Positions 26,530-34,923 of a stretch of DNA of 64,000 nucleotides are shown here, one piece after another. Within the stretch, counting starts at the first letter, position 1; the number at the start of each line of letters is the position of its first letter. Source of the stretch: Symmachiella dynata (GTDB lineage Bacteria > Planctomycetota > Planctomycetia > Planctomycetales > Planctomycetaceae); contig NZ_CP036276.1 of NCBI RefSeq assembly GCF_007747995.1, positions 7,120,001 to 7,184,000 of the forward strand. Direction: 5' to 3'. A model generated the notes under the pieces. It saw only the letters and a list, made by a program, of their open reading frames with translations. It did not search any database and was not told the DNA's origin. The translations under genes and the position numbers were made by a program.

Positions 26530-28782
26530 TCACAACCTGAAGTGGAACGTCTCAGCGAGATACCGCCAAGCGACTTGTGCGAGGGTGCGGCGTTTGCATT
26601 CGATTTTGGCGCGGCCTTTTAATCCCGACACCAACAGATCCATAGGAAAATTGCCCTCCGGGTCTTGGATGAAGACCAGTGCTTGATAGGAGGTGTTGAG
26701 CGGCTTCATGCGACCGGAGGAATCCTGGGTGGTGGCAAGTTCACCGCCGAGGGAGTTGGAGAGTTGGCTGGGGGAGTCCTCCATCACGCGCCGCGAAAGC
26801 TGTTCGATTTTGCATTGAAAGGTTTTGTCGGGAAACGCATCGAATTTGATGTAGACCGGAAAACCTTCCTGGACGAACTCAATCTCGGATTGGTCGATGA
26901 TCAGAATCGCTTCTTTTTGGTGAGGATCGCCAATCGTGCAAACGGACGTACCCGGTTCTAAAAAAGTACCGAGGTTGCGCTTGTCGAGCGGGCTCCCATG
27001 CCAGCGGGGGAGCGTTTCGTAGATATCGTGGTGGGGCGGTTCAGAGACAATTTCGGGAGGAAACACGGTTCCGTCGACCGGCGCTGTGACGCGGAGGTCG
27101 TCGATCTGCTCTTGGCGGATTTCGACTTGTTTGAGGGCGTCATGATAAAGCTCCTCGGACTGGGCTCTCTCTCCGCCAAATTTGCTGCCCAGATTGCGAT
27201 AAACGACTTCCGCGTATTTTTGGTCGGTGGCAATCCGTTCCTGTGCGCGCAGTTCGAAGTTGAAGTCCTCGTTCTCCAATTCGACGAGTACGTCCCCTTT
27301 TTTGACTTGTTCCCCTGGTTGCACAAGCACCTTTTTGATGCGACCACCCCCTTTGACGAACACCGCTTCGGCGTCGCGGGGCCGGACGGTAAAGACCGTG
27401 TTGACTCGCTTAGGCACCGGGATCATTAAAAAGCCGACCAGCAATGCGACAGCGACGACTCCACTGACCGTGGCCCGGAATTTTTTGATCATTTCCAACC
27501 TTCCCGGAGTAAAGATGAACTTCACCATTTTGACGACCGGCATGACAAACATCATGATGACAATACCGGTAGCCATCATCGCGCTGATGGCGCCTAACTT
27601 GTACGGTTTGAGAAACGTGTACAAGAACAGCAGAATCCCGAACGTGACCATCCAGCGATAACACCAACTGGCGATGGCATAAGTAATAAACCACCCTTTG
27701 CGAGATTTGGGCATAAAGGGATCGGCGGGCATTTCCAAGCCGAGGCAGACCTGCGCGGCGGTCCGTTGCAGCAGTTGGTTTGCCTTGGTTCGCAGGTTGG
27801 GAATTTCCAACCAGTCGCTCATGACGTAGTAGCCGTCAAATCGCATCAGCGGGTTGGCGTTGAGCAGGATGGTATTTACCGAACAGACAAACATCGTGCT
27901 AAAGGCGATGTTGTGGATCAAGCCGGGTGCGGAATACCACCAGATGAACGTAGAGATCGAGGCGAGCACCACTTCGACGTAAATTCCAGCCAGACTGATG
28001 GCGATGCGGTGCCATTTGTTGGGCATTGTCCAGGAGTCCGAGACGTTGCAATACAGCGCCGGGGAGAGCACGAGGAACAGCATCCCCATTTCATGGCATT
28101 CGCCGCCAAAATGATGGCAAGTCAAGCCGTGTCCGAACTCGTGGACAATTTTTGTCATCCCCATGGCGATCCACAGCCAGACGATGTTTTTCATGTTGAA
28201 AAAGGAGTGAAAGCTTTCCATTTCCGGGCGACCGCGGAACTCATGGAAATTCACCAAGACTAACCCCAAAGCGGAGAACGCCAGCAGAACAACACAGGCC
28301 AGCGCCCATGGGGTGTAGATCCATTCGAAGCGGGGATACAGCCAATTGAGCGCCCGTGCGGGGTCGAAACCAGGGAGTTTGATGTACAGCACGTTCGACA
28401 GCGTGGACTTCAATTGCTTTTTGGCGCGGTCCTCGCGGCGTTTGAGCAGCTTTGCCCCCTGCCCTGCCGCCTCGCTGATGACCATTCCCGATTCATGCAG
28501 CCGGCCGATGAATTGCTGCAATTCTTCGAGCGTGATTTTTTGCGGAATGAATTCCGCCTCGAATTCGTCTTTGATTTCCTTGAGGCTCCGCACGCCATCG
28601 AGCGACGCGAGGATTTTGTATTCTTCTTCCTGAAACCGGTAGTACTTGAGTCCGACCGGATCCTTAATCAGGTAGTAGGTCCGCCCCTCGTAGCGTTGCT
28701 CGCTGACGACCAAATCGGGACGGCGGCGCAAAATCACCGGCCGTTCGATCGAGGCAGCCATCGAGGAATTGGGGGAGGCCAT
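26530..28782 (-). CDS. PqqD-like / M50 protease / HlyD adaptor fusion
   Basis: 750 residues in three parts. Residues about 22-105 resemble PqqD (YYLIKDPVGLKYYRF, EYKILASLDGVRSLKEIKDE), the fold that recognises peptide leaders. About 155-440 is an M50 (site-2 protease) membrane core with the zinc site HEFGH at 214-218 and NPLMRFDGYY at 310-319 (Asp316). From about 455 on is an HlyD/RND adaptor: a helix, a biotinyl-lipoyl-like region (KVLVQPGEQVKKGDVLVELE), a coiled coil and a barrel. No outer-membrane factor or ABC ATPase adjoins it. It lies downstream of the GAF-HlyD and SecA-like genes on the same strand. Substrate unknown; peptide processing with export is an inference from the domains. Confidence 0.85.
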   Translation of the reverse strand: MASPNSSMAASIERPVILRRRPDLVVSEQRYEGRTYYLIKDPVGLKYYRFQEEEYKILASLDGVRSLKEIKDEFEAEFIPQKITLEELQQFIGRLHESGMVISEAAGQGAKLLKRREDRAKKQLKSTLSNVLYIKLPGFDPARALNWLYPRFEWIYTPWALACVVLLAFSALGLVLVNFHEFRGRPEMESFHSFFNMKNIVWLWIAMGMTKIVHEFGHGLTCHHFGGECHEMGMLFLVLSPALYCNVSDSWTMPNKWHRIAISLAGIYVEVVLASISTFIWWYSAPGLIHNIAFSTMFVCSVNTILLNANPLMRFDGYYVMSDWLEIPNLRTKANQLLQRTAAQVCLGLEMPADPFMPKSRKGWFITYAIASWCYRWMVTFGILLFLYTFLKPYKLGAISAMMATGIVIMMFVMPVVKMVKFIFTPGRLEMIKKFRATVSGVVAVALLVGFLMIPVPKRVNTVFTVRPRDAEAVFVKGGGRIKKVLVQPGEQVKKGDVLVELENEDFNFELRAQERIATDQKYAEVVYRNLGSKFGGERAQSEELYHDALKQVEIRQEQIDDLRVTAPVDGTVFPPEIVSEPPHHDIYETLPRWHGSPLDKRNLGTFLEPGTSVCTIGDPHQKEAILIIDQSEIEFVQEGFPVYIKFDAFPDKTFQCKIEQLSRRVMEDSPSQLSNSLGGELATTQDSSGRMKPLNTSYQALVFIQDPEGNFPMDLLVSGLKGRAKIECKRRTLAQVAWRYLAETFHFRL

Positions 28783-28813
28783 AGTTCACATCGGGTAGAA
28801 GATTGGTTGATTC

Positions 28814-28834
28814 GTAGGGTGCGTCGCGACGCAC
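28814..28834. repeat. GTGCGTCGCGACGCAC repeat, family 2, copy 1
   Basis: GGTGCGTCGCGACGCAC at the core is a 16-base perfect palindrome. Other copies: 29263-29284, 41973-41990, 42683-42700 and 45423-45444. Confidence 0.75.
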
Positions 28835-28867
28835 TTATCTGTGGAGGACGATTGATAAAAAGTTCGG

Positions 28868-28922
28868 GGTAGCCGCGATGGCGCAGACATCGGGGCGGGC
28901 GCAGCCCGCAAGAAGCCGCAAT
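28868..28922. repeat. GCGGGC/GCCCGC repeat, copy 2 (inverted)
   Basis: Inverted copy of 18178-18235 over about 55 bases; the shared parts include ATCGGGGCGGGC and GCCCGCAAGAAGCCGCAAT. Confidence 0.7.
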
Positions 28923-29262
28923 ATCCGCGCCCTGATACGAGTAGAGTCTCGATGGCAAGGACAGCTGAAACTGCTGCGTCTTGTGCCTACGGCACACCGA
29001 TTGCCGTTGGCAATCGCTGCCACCCTGTAATTGTTTCCTCCGAGGCTAAATGAATTTGTCCCAAAGGGACAGGGAGTATGTTGTTGGGTGAAGTTACGGA
29101 GTTGTGTGACGTGGATCGGTTGTGTGCGGCTTGGCGGGAGCCTCGACCTCCCGGTTTTTTTTACGTGGGTTTGCGATTTTGTTTGCTTTTTTCCTCTTTG
29201 CGATTTCTGCGACTTTGCGTGAGGTTTTTTTCCGGTTGGGAATTTCTCGTACTACTCAGAAA

Positions 29263-29284
29263 GGTGCTTCGCGACGCACCCTAC
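29263..29284. repeat. GTGCGTCGCGACGCAC repeat, family 2, copy 2
   Basis: GGTGCTTCGCGACGCACCCT, one change from the palindrome, inverted relative to the copy at 28814. Confidence 0.7.
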
Positions 29285-29288
29285 CTTG

Positions 29289-31313
29289 TCAGTAGCCGAG
29301 CCAGAACTTGACGTTGTAATAAAACGCATCGATGGCGGGGTGGAAGTAGACGTAGCCTAGGGGGCGTTCGCCGCAGATGATGCCTGCTTTGACCTCAGCA
29401 CCGGGGCGGAGTTTTTCGGGCATGTCTTCGGGGTCGGGCGTGATCGTCAAGAGGACGACGTTTCCTTCTTCTTCGACAACCTCGGTGATCATGGCGGTTT
29501 TTTCGACTTTGCCGTGATAACGCCGCTCGGGATTGGTGGCCAGGACGTACGTCACATCGAGTTGTTCCCCCGGTTTCAATTCTTGTTGTGCGCGGAGAAT
29601 ATGGCCGACGCGGTCCTCGGGGACTTTGACTTCCAACACCCAGGATTTTTGGTCATCGGCGACGCTGACCAGCAACGTTCCGGGTTGGACGGGGCGATTG
29701 GCGATGCGTTCTTCGATACCCCAAGTCGTAACCACACCTTCGATAGGGGAGATGATGTTGAGGTTCCGTTTGCGTTGCTGGAGCGATTCCACATCCGCTT
29801 TCAAGCTTTCGCGGTTGGCATCCAGCGACATTAAATCGCCCGTGATTTGGATTTTTTCCTGCTCGGAAATTCCCTCAGCATTACGCTGATTGCGTTTGAT
29901 GTTGTATTCGCTTTCGGCGCGATGCAATTCGATTTGGGCTTTTTGGAGTTGGCTTTCAAGGTTGAGATCTTCCATCTCGACCAAGACGTCGCCCGGATGA
30001 ACACGATCGCCATGGTCCACGCGAATATTGCGGACGGTTCCCGCTTCGCTGGCAAATAGGTCGCGGCGGATCCTGGGCTGCAATTTCCCGTCACCTTCCA
30101 GACGGAACTCACCCGGCACAAGCGTGAGCACACCAATGATTCCGGCCAGCAACATCAACACCGCCAGGAATTTCGCCAGTCCGCGGCCTTTGAGTTTGGA
30201 GACCTGGCTTCCCATCCATTGCCAAACTGGCAGCAGAAACACGCGCTGGTAGCGCTGCGAGTTATACAAGGCGGTTTCGCTGTGCCGCACGACGATCTCG
30301 GCCAGTTCCCGCAATTGCGGTTCGGGCTGATTGTCCTCGATCTGCTCTACGACCAACGCACCAAAATAGCGGCTCTCTGCTTCGGGGTCGTCTTGGGTTT
30401 CTTTGAGCGGCATGACAAACACCGCTTTGGAACTTCCTTCGTCGACATAGTCCCGCAGGGCCTCTTCGATTCGAGGAGGCAGATCATCTGTTGAACCGGT
30501 ATAGACCAATGGTTCACCGGCGAAGACAACCGAATCGACCAGTGCGGACATCAATTGTGTAAGGTTGGCGCGGCGGTCGACGACGTCCTGCCCACTGATG
30601 GCCTCGATCCGCATTTTTTTACCATGCCGCAGCGCGACGCTGACACGGTCGCAACCGATGAGCCGGCGTCCGTCGTTGGCAACAGTGTAGGCAACGGCAT
30701 TGGTTTTTAGCGAAGTGTGGACCTGCCGGGTGAAGGATTCCAAACGCGACCAAAGATGTTGGCGATCGACGAGTCCCCGCAGGCGACGGTTTTTGAGGAA
30801 ACCCGCACCAAGTTCGCAGACTTGGTTCAAAAAGCGCTCGTAGCCTTGTTGCACGACGGGCGCCGCCGAGGGGTTGTGAAAAACTTCTACGAGGCCTTCG
30901 GCTGTGCCATCGACAGTCAAGGGACTGGCAACGATCAGATAATCAGTCGGATTGCCGGGGCTGCCGGGTTCGGTGCCCCCACTCTTGGCCGGGATCGCTG
31001 CACCGCGATTGTTGGTGAGAATTTGTCCCAGCAAGCGGCCGTGTGTTTGTTGTCCCGCTTCGCCAAGTTGATCAAAACCAACTTCTTGCAAATTGATTTG
31101 ATAAACAAGTTCCAAAGCGCCGGCATCATTGCGGAGCCAAACCGCTCCGGCGGGCGCGGCTAAGGCGGCCAGGATTCGCCCCAGATAATTGGGGAAATAC
31201 TCCTCGTCCGAGACATCGGTCTCCGACAGCCGTGCAATCTCGCTCACCAGACGGCGGATCTGCTGCTTGGTTTTTTCAATTTGGCTGGTGCCGGCGGTTT
31301 CGGTCGTAGACAT
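29289..31313 (-). CDS. GAF domain / HlyD membrane fusion protein
   Basis: 674 residues. The cytoplasmic half holds two GAF-like sensor regions (about 40-170 and 195-350: LAAPAGAVWLRNDAGALELV and GCDRVSVALRHGKKMRIEAI). One membrane helix follows (KFLAVLMLLAGIIGVLTLVP, 381-400). The periplasmic half is an HlyD adaptor: VRNIRVDHGDRVHPGDVLVE (lipoyl-like), a coiled coil (about 455-525, LQKAQIELHRAESEYNIK), the second lipoyl half (RNLNIISPIEGVVTTWGIEE) and a barrel. GAF domains on an adaptor protein suggest signal-gated transport. It is the middle gene of the SecA-like/GAF-HlyD/PqqD-M50-HlyD row on the minus strand. Family call firm; partner and cargo unknown. Confidence 0.88.
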   Translation of the reverse strand: MSTTETAGTSQIEKTKQQIRRLVSEIARLSETDVSDEEYFPNYLGRILAALAAPAGAVWLRNDAGALELVYQINLQEVGFDQLGEAGQQTHGRLLGQILTNNRGAAIPAKSGGTEPGSPGNPTDYLIVASPLTVDGTAEGLVEVFHNPSAAPVVQQGYERFLNQVCELGAGFLKNRRLRGLVDRQHLWSRLESFTRQVHTSLKTNAVAYTVANDGRRLIGCDRVSVALRHGKKMRIEAISGQDVVDRRANLTQLMSALVDSVVFAGEPLVYTGSTDDLPPRIEEALRDYVDEGSSKAVFVMPLKETQDDPEAESRYFGALVVEQIEDNQPEPQLRELAEIVVRHSETALYNSQRYQRVFLLPVWQWMGSQVSKLKGRGLAKFLAVLMLLAGIIGVLTLVPGEFRLEGDGKLQPRIRRDLFASEAGTVRNIRVDHGDRVHPGDVLVEMEDLNLESQLQKAQIELHRAESEYNIKRNQRNAEGISEQEKIQITGDLMSLDANRESLKADVESLQQRKRNLNIISPIEGVVTTWGIEERIANRPVQPGTLLVSVADDQKSWVLEVKVPEDRVGHILRAQQELKPGEQLDVTYVLATNPERRYHGKVEKTAMITEVVEEEGNVVLLTITPDPEDMPEKLRPGAEVKAGIICGERPLGYVYFHPAIDAFYYNVKFWLGY

Positions 31314-31782
31314 GAAAGTCCTAGTGCTGCTCGGCAGCTTGGTTTTCGGAGCGGTTATTCATATACGCCACTCCGGTGTCGCTTTCCTGTTCGTTGTTCG
31401 TACTCGAAAACTAAGTTGATATGGTCTACTCCTGGAATGACCACTTCAATTTGTCATGCGGCAATTTGCCGATTCCGCACGAACCCCCAACGGGCTTCGT
31501 GTCCTGATCGATACGATCATTTAGGTTGTCACAATTACACGACAGCACAGTCCGAAAGTGAGCAGCCCTTCGGTTGCTGTATTCTGCCAGATGCATGGCA
31601 ATCCGTCCAACGGGAATTGCTGCCTAGCCTAGAATAAGGCGAAATGTACGAACGGCTCGTTCGGCAGCGGCCGTCGCGATAAACGGTTTTCCTATTTATA
31701 ATGGTTGCGTAATTCACCGATGAATCAAGCCTCCCGCCGCAGACTTCAAGCGAATCCGCGTCTGGAAGTGTTATCGCTACGA

Positions 31783-31804
31783 TAAAAAAGCCTCCAAAGT
31801 AGGC
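31783..31804 (-). terminator. Weak terminator after the SecA-like gene
   Basis: On the minus strand GCCTAC-TTTG-GAGGC followed by TTTTTT, about 190 bases beyond the stop codon of the SecA-like gene. The stem is short (5 base pairs), so this is tentative. If real, it would separate the SecA-like transcript from the GAF-HlyD gene. Confidence 0.4.
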
Positions 31805-31892
31805 ACTACGTCAGAATTTTGTGCAGAGACTTCCGTTGACGCCCACTGAATCAGACACCCCGGTACATCATTCTGCTTCCGATCACACATTG

Positions 31893-31916
31893 CGACGGCA
31901 AGCCGTCGGTTTGGGG
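31893..31916. repeat. GACGGCAAGCCGTC repeat, family 3, copy 1
   Basis: GCGACGGCAAGCCGTCGGTT plus TGGGG; further copies at 40158-40182 (inverted, diverged) and 40296-40320. GACGGC-AA-GCCGTC is a perfect hairpin. Confidence 0.65.
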
Positions 31917-31995
31917 TGCTGCTGTTTCAGGCCTGAAAAACTGTGTTTCTTCGGTGTTTCTTCAGCGGCTAGGCGATGCACACTGCGTTGTGGGG

Positions 31996-33972
31996 TTATT
32001 CTGCGGTGTTGAGGAAAGGGTCGAGGCCCATGTTTTCTTGCATCTCGGTGCGGCGTTTTTCGAATTTCATCATTTGTGTGCGTCCGCGGGAATGTTTGCG
32101 TTCGATCCTGCGTTGTGCTTTACGGAGCAATTTGACGAGGCGGTCTTTTTGGACGCCGCCGTTGGAAGCTGCGGAGCGGTAACTTTCGCGAATGCGCCGC
32201 GCTTTGGCGGTGCCGTAGCCTTCGAGCAATTGGTCGTCCAGTGAGAGGAAAAACTGACTGGAGCCGGGTGCACCGTGGCGGCCGGAGCGACCGACCAGTT
32301 GGTTGTCGACCCGTTCGGAGTCATGCCGCTCGGTCCCGATGACGTGCAGGCCCCCCATGGCATCGACTTCTTTGGACACTTTGATATCGGTCCCGCGGCC
32401 CGCCATGTTGGTGGCAATGGTCACGGCGCCGAGTTCTCCGGCTTTGGAAACGATCTCCGCTTCCTTTGCATGTTCCTTGGCATTGAGAATGGTGTGCGGG
32501 ACGCCGTTTTCTTTGAGTAGTTTGCTGACGTGCTCCGACGCATCAATGGAGCGGGTACCGATCAAGACCGGTCGTTGTTGCTCATGCAATTTCCGCGCTT
32601 CGTTGACGACCGCTTGCCAACGCGCCTCGGCTTGGGTGAACATTTGGTCGGGCAGGCGTTTGCGCTTCGATGGATAGTGTGTGGGGATTTTCAAGGCGGT
32701 CAGGTTGTAGATCCGTCGGACTTCCCAGCGCGAACTCCAAATCGTTCCCGTCATGCCGAGAAGGTTTTTGTACCTTAAAAAATAGTTTTGAATCGTCGTC
32801 CGCGCCGCCTGGCTGGTGCCGACCGTTACAGCCACGCGTTCCTTGGCCTCGATGGCTTGGTGCAATCCGCCGCGAAGTTTACGGCCGTGCATAATCCGCC
32901 CGGTACCTTCGTCGACGAGTTGAATCTCGCCATCCATCACGACGTATTGCTGATCACACTGAAATTCGAGCAGGACTTTGATCGCCCGCTCGATGTATTC
33001 GTATAGTTCCTCCAACGGCATCTGCCGGACAAGATTAGACATCGGCAGCGCGCGGACCTTCCAACGTCCCTCGCGTTTCAATTCGATGGTTTTCTTTTCC
33101 GGATCACGGGTAAAGTCTTCGCGGTCCTGAAACTCACCGGCATGCCGCGCCGCCCATTCGTAGGTATCGACGACCTGTTGTTCCGGCTCGGAACTGGGGG
33201 CACTGATGATCAATGGGGTACGAGCATCGTCGATCAGGACGCTATCGGCTTCGTCGATAATGGCGCAATAATGCCCGCGCTGCATGGGCGTTTCGGTTTT
33301 GCCCTTCTCGCCGAACAACAAATCCGCGGCACCGGATGCGGATGCTTCGCCCCCCATCGCCAAGCGATCTTGCAAAAAGTCGAAGCCAAACTGCGTGGCT
33401 GTTCCGTAGGTGATATCGCATTGATAGGCGGCGCGGCGGGTGTTTTTATCGAAATCGGGATTGGTCACCCCGACCCGCATGCCCAACAGGTTATAGACGG
33501 GCGACATCAGTTCGGCGTCGCGTTGGGCGAGATAGTCATTGACGGTCATCACATGCACGCCCTGACCGGCCAGGGCGTAGAGGTAAACCGGGAGCGTGGC
33601 AACCAGGGTTTTGCCTTCGCCCGGTTCCATTTCGATGAGCGCACGGCGGGTCATGGCGGTACCGCCCAGCAATTGCACGTCGTGGTGCCTTAGTCCGACG
33701 GTGCGTTGCGCGGCCTCGCGGACGATAGCGAATGCACGAGGCATGACTTTCTCAAGGGTTTCGCCCCCTTTGATCCGCCAACGGAGGTCTAAACTCGCCT
33801 TGCGTAGTTCGGCATCGGTGAGCTTTTTGATCTCATCTTCGAGCGCATTCACACGGCGAACGTTGAGCGCCGATTGCGCAAAGGCACGTGCAGCGCGGCC
33901 TCCGATACGGGCTCGAATTGCATTCCACCAAGCGGGTCCAAATCTCGACATCGACCGCGAATATCCCCTCAT
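31996..33972 (-). CDS. SecA-like ATPase lacking the C-terminal SecA domains
   Basis: 658 residues, against about 850-950 for housekeeping SecA. NBD1 has the Walker A loop MEPGEGKTLVATLP (Lys121) and the DEAD-type IIDEADSVLIDDARTPLIIS (about 238-257). A PPXD-like stretch and the VDEGTGRIMHGRKLRGGLHQ segment follow, then NBD2 with TIATNMAGRGTDI. The arginine-finger motif reads QLVGRSGRHG where SecA has Q-L-R-G-R-x-G-R-Q-G, so one Arg is lost. After NBD2 only about 70 basic residues remain, so the helical wing, most of the scaffold and the zinc tail are missing. This resembles accessory SecA (SecA2-type) proteins. The start is uncertain by 7 residues (33972 or 33951). Confidence 0.85.
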   Translation of the reverse strand: MRGYSRSMSRFGPAWWNAIRARIGGRAARAFAQSALNVRRVNALEDEIKKLTDAELRKASLDLRWRIKGGETLEKVMPRAFAIVREAAQRTVGLRHHDVQLLGGTAMTRRALIEMEPGEGKTLVATLPVYLYALAGQGVHVMTVNDYLAQRDAELMSPVYNLLGMRVGVTNPDFDKNTRRAAYQCDITYGTATQFGFDFLQDRLAMGGEASASGAADLLFGEKGKTETPMQRGHYCAIIDEADSVLIDDARTPLIISAPSSEPEQQVVDTYEWAARHAGEFQDREDFTRDPEKKTIELKREGRWKVRALPMSNLVRQMPLEELYEYIERAIKVLLEFQCDQQYVVMDGEIQLVDEGTGRIMHGRKLRGGLHQAIEAKERVAVTVGTSQAARTTIQNYFLRYKNLLGMTGTIWSSRWEVRRIYNLTALKIPTHYPSKRKRLPDQMFTQAEARWQAVVNEARKLHEQQRPVLIGTRSIDASEHVSKLLKENGVPHTILNAKEHAKEAEIVSKAGELGAVTIATNMAGRGTDIKVSKEVDAMGGLHVIGTERHDSERVDNQLVGRSGRHGAPGSSQFFLSLDDQLLEGYGTAKARRIRESYRSAASNGGVQKDRLVKLLRKAQRRIERKHSRGRTQMMKFEKRRTEMQENMGLDPFLNTAE

Positions 33973-34186
33973 AACCGGCGACGACCTGACAACCAGCGCA
34001 TGATAGCAGGGCGGACTGGGTTTGGCGATTCAACTTTTTGTAGCCCAGGGCCGTTGAATACGCCGGCAATCCTTCTACAACGCACAGAGAGACTCCAGGC
34101 AACGTGGCAATGACCTTGGTTAGTCGTTACGCTGCATGATGTGCTTTTTCACTCCGCCGAAATTGAGATTTTTGCTGCAGTCCGCC

Positions 34187-34795
34187 ATGACCGAGTCCCA
34201 TGACCAACTTATTGAGGAATCCCGCCCCCCGCGCAGCGGCCTGCCAAAAATTGTGTGGGTGATTCCGGCGGCGGCTGTGTTGATCGTGTCCGCAATTGTG
34301 ATCCGGTCGACGTACGGGCCGCTTTGGCAAAAGGACGGGTCGGGGGGATTTCAGCCCCGCCCTGCCCCGGAGATCGTGTTGCTTGATCAAAGCAAAGAGC
34401 GGCACCGCACGGCACGGTATCTCGGCCGGCGGTCGCTGATCGTGCTGTTTTTTGACGGCCAAAAGCGACCCGAAGACGTCCGCCAATTGGCGATGCTCCG
34501 CGATGCCTATCCTCAAATCCGAGACGCCAACGCTGAGATCGTGGCAGTCAGCGGGGCACCGTCGGAAACGATGGCGCAATGGGGCGGCGGCTCGATCCCG
34601 TTTCCTATCCTGGCCGATGTCGACTATGCTGTACACAAGCAATGGGGTGTTACGGTTCCCGAAACAGGACCGTTCATGCCGGTCATGTTTCTGGTCGATA
34701 TTCGTGGCGTGATCCGCGATTCGCAAGAGTTTGATCCGCCCGATTCGCCCCTCGACTTGCCCCAACTTCTCGATCAACTCGCACGACTTCAGTAG
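34187..34795 (+). CDS. Membrane-anchored redoxin-like protein without active cysteines
   Basis: About 202 residues from MTESHDQL. One membrane helix (KIVWVIPAAAVLIVSAIVIR, about 20-40) places the domain outside the cytoplasm. The rest has an AhpC/TSA-like outline (PEIVLLDQSK, RRSLIVLFFDGQKRPEDVRQ, AVHKQWGVTVPETGPFMPVM, FLVDIRGVIRDSQEF). Where the peroxidatic Cys belongs, the sequence reads FFDGQKRPEDV with no Cys, so it cannot be a classic peroxidase. Upstream in-frame ATGs add up to 17 residues. It is divergent from the SecA-like gene and 130 bases upstream of another membrane protein on the same strand. Confidence 0.72.
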   Translation: MTESHDQLIEESRPPRSGLPKIVWVIPAAAVLIVSAIVIRSTYGPLWQKDGSGGFQPRPAPEIVLLDQSKERHRTARYLGRRSLIVLFFDGQKRPEDVRQLAMLRDAYPQIRDANAEIVAVSGAPSETMAQWGGGSIPFPILADVDYAVHKQWGVTVPETGPFMPVMFLVDIRGVIRDSQEFDPPDSPLDLPQLLDQLARLQ

Positions 34796-34838
34796 GGCTT
34801 TGCCAGTCGAAGTCGAGATGTCGGGAAGAATTACCAGA

Positions 34839-34858
34839 CACTGGCCGAGCCAGTGGCA
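34839..34858. repeat. REP-like unit, family 1
   Basis: CACTGGCCGAGCCAGTGGCA, the CACTGG...CCAGTG palindrome of family 1, in the spacer between two plus-strand genes. A half-copy (AGTGGCACTGCCAC) follows near 34888. Confidence 0.55.
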
Positions 34859-34923
34859 TTCGAAATTCTAAGTGTGACCAAATACTAGTGGCACTGCCAC
34901 GCAATCTTGCGACCCAACGAAAT

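Larger units (their letters stand above)
28783..29288. other. Repeat mosaic between the two HlyD-type genes
   Basis: About 506 bases without a gene. GTGCGTCGCGACGCAC-type units at 28814-28834 and 29263-29284 face each other, and a copy of the GCGGGC/GCCCGC repeat lies at 28868-28922. Smaller hairpins (for example TTTGTCCC-AAA-GGGACAG near 29056) and a degraded CTCTGCG-type unit near 29194-29230 fill the rest. Confidence 0.6.
31314..31995. other. 682-base gap between SecA-like and GAF-HlyD genes
   Basis: No reading frame with a ribosome binding site. Two structures are seen: a weak terminator-like hairpin at 31783-31804 and a GACGGCAAGCCGTC repeat at 31893-31916. The rest is unexplained; a small RNA is possible but not shown. 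Confidence 0.5.

Noticed and set aside
31314-31995. tRNA or known structural RNA in the gap
   Set aside because: I looked for cloverleaf arms with a TTCGA loop and CCA-type ends and found none; the visible structure is a repeat and a weak hairpin.
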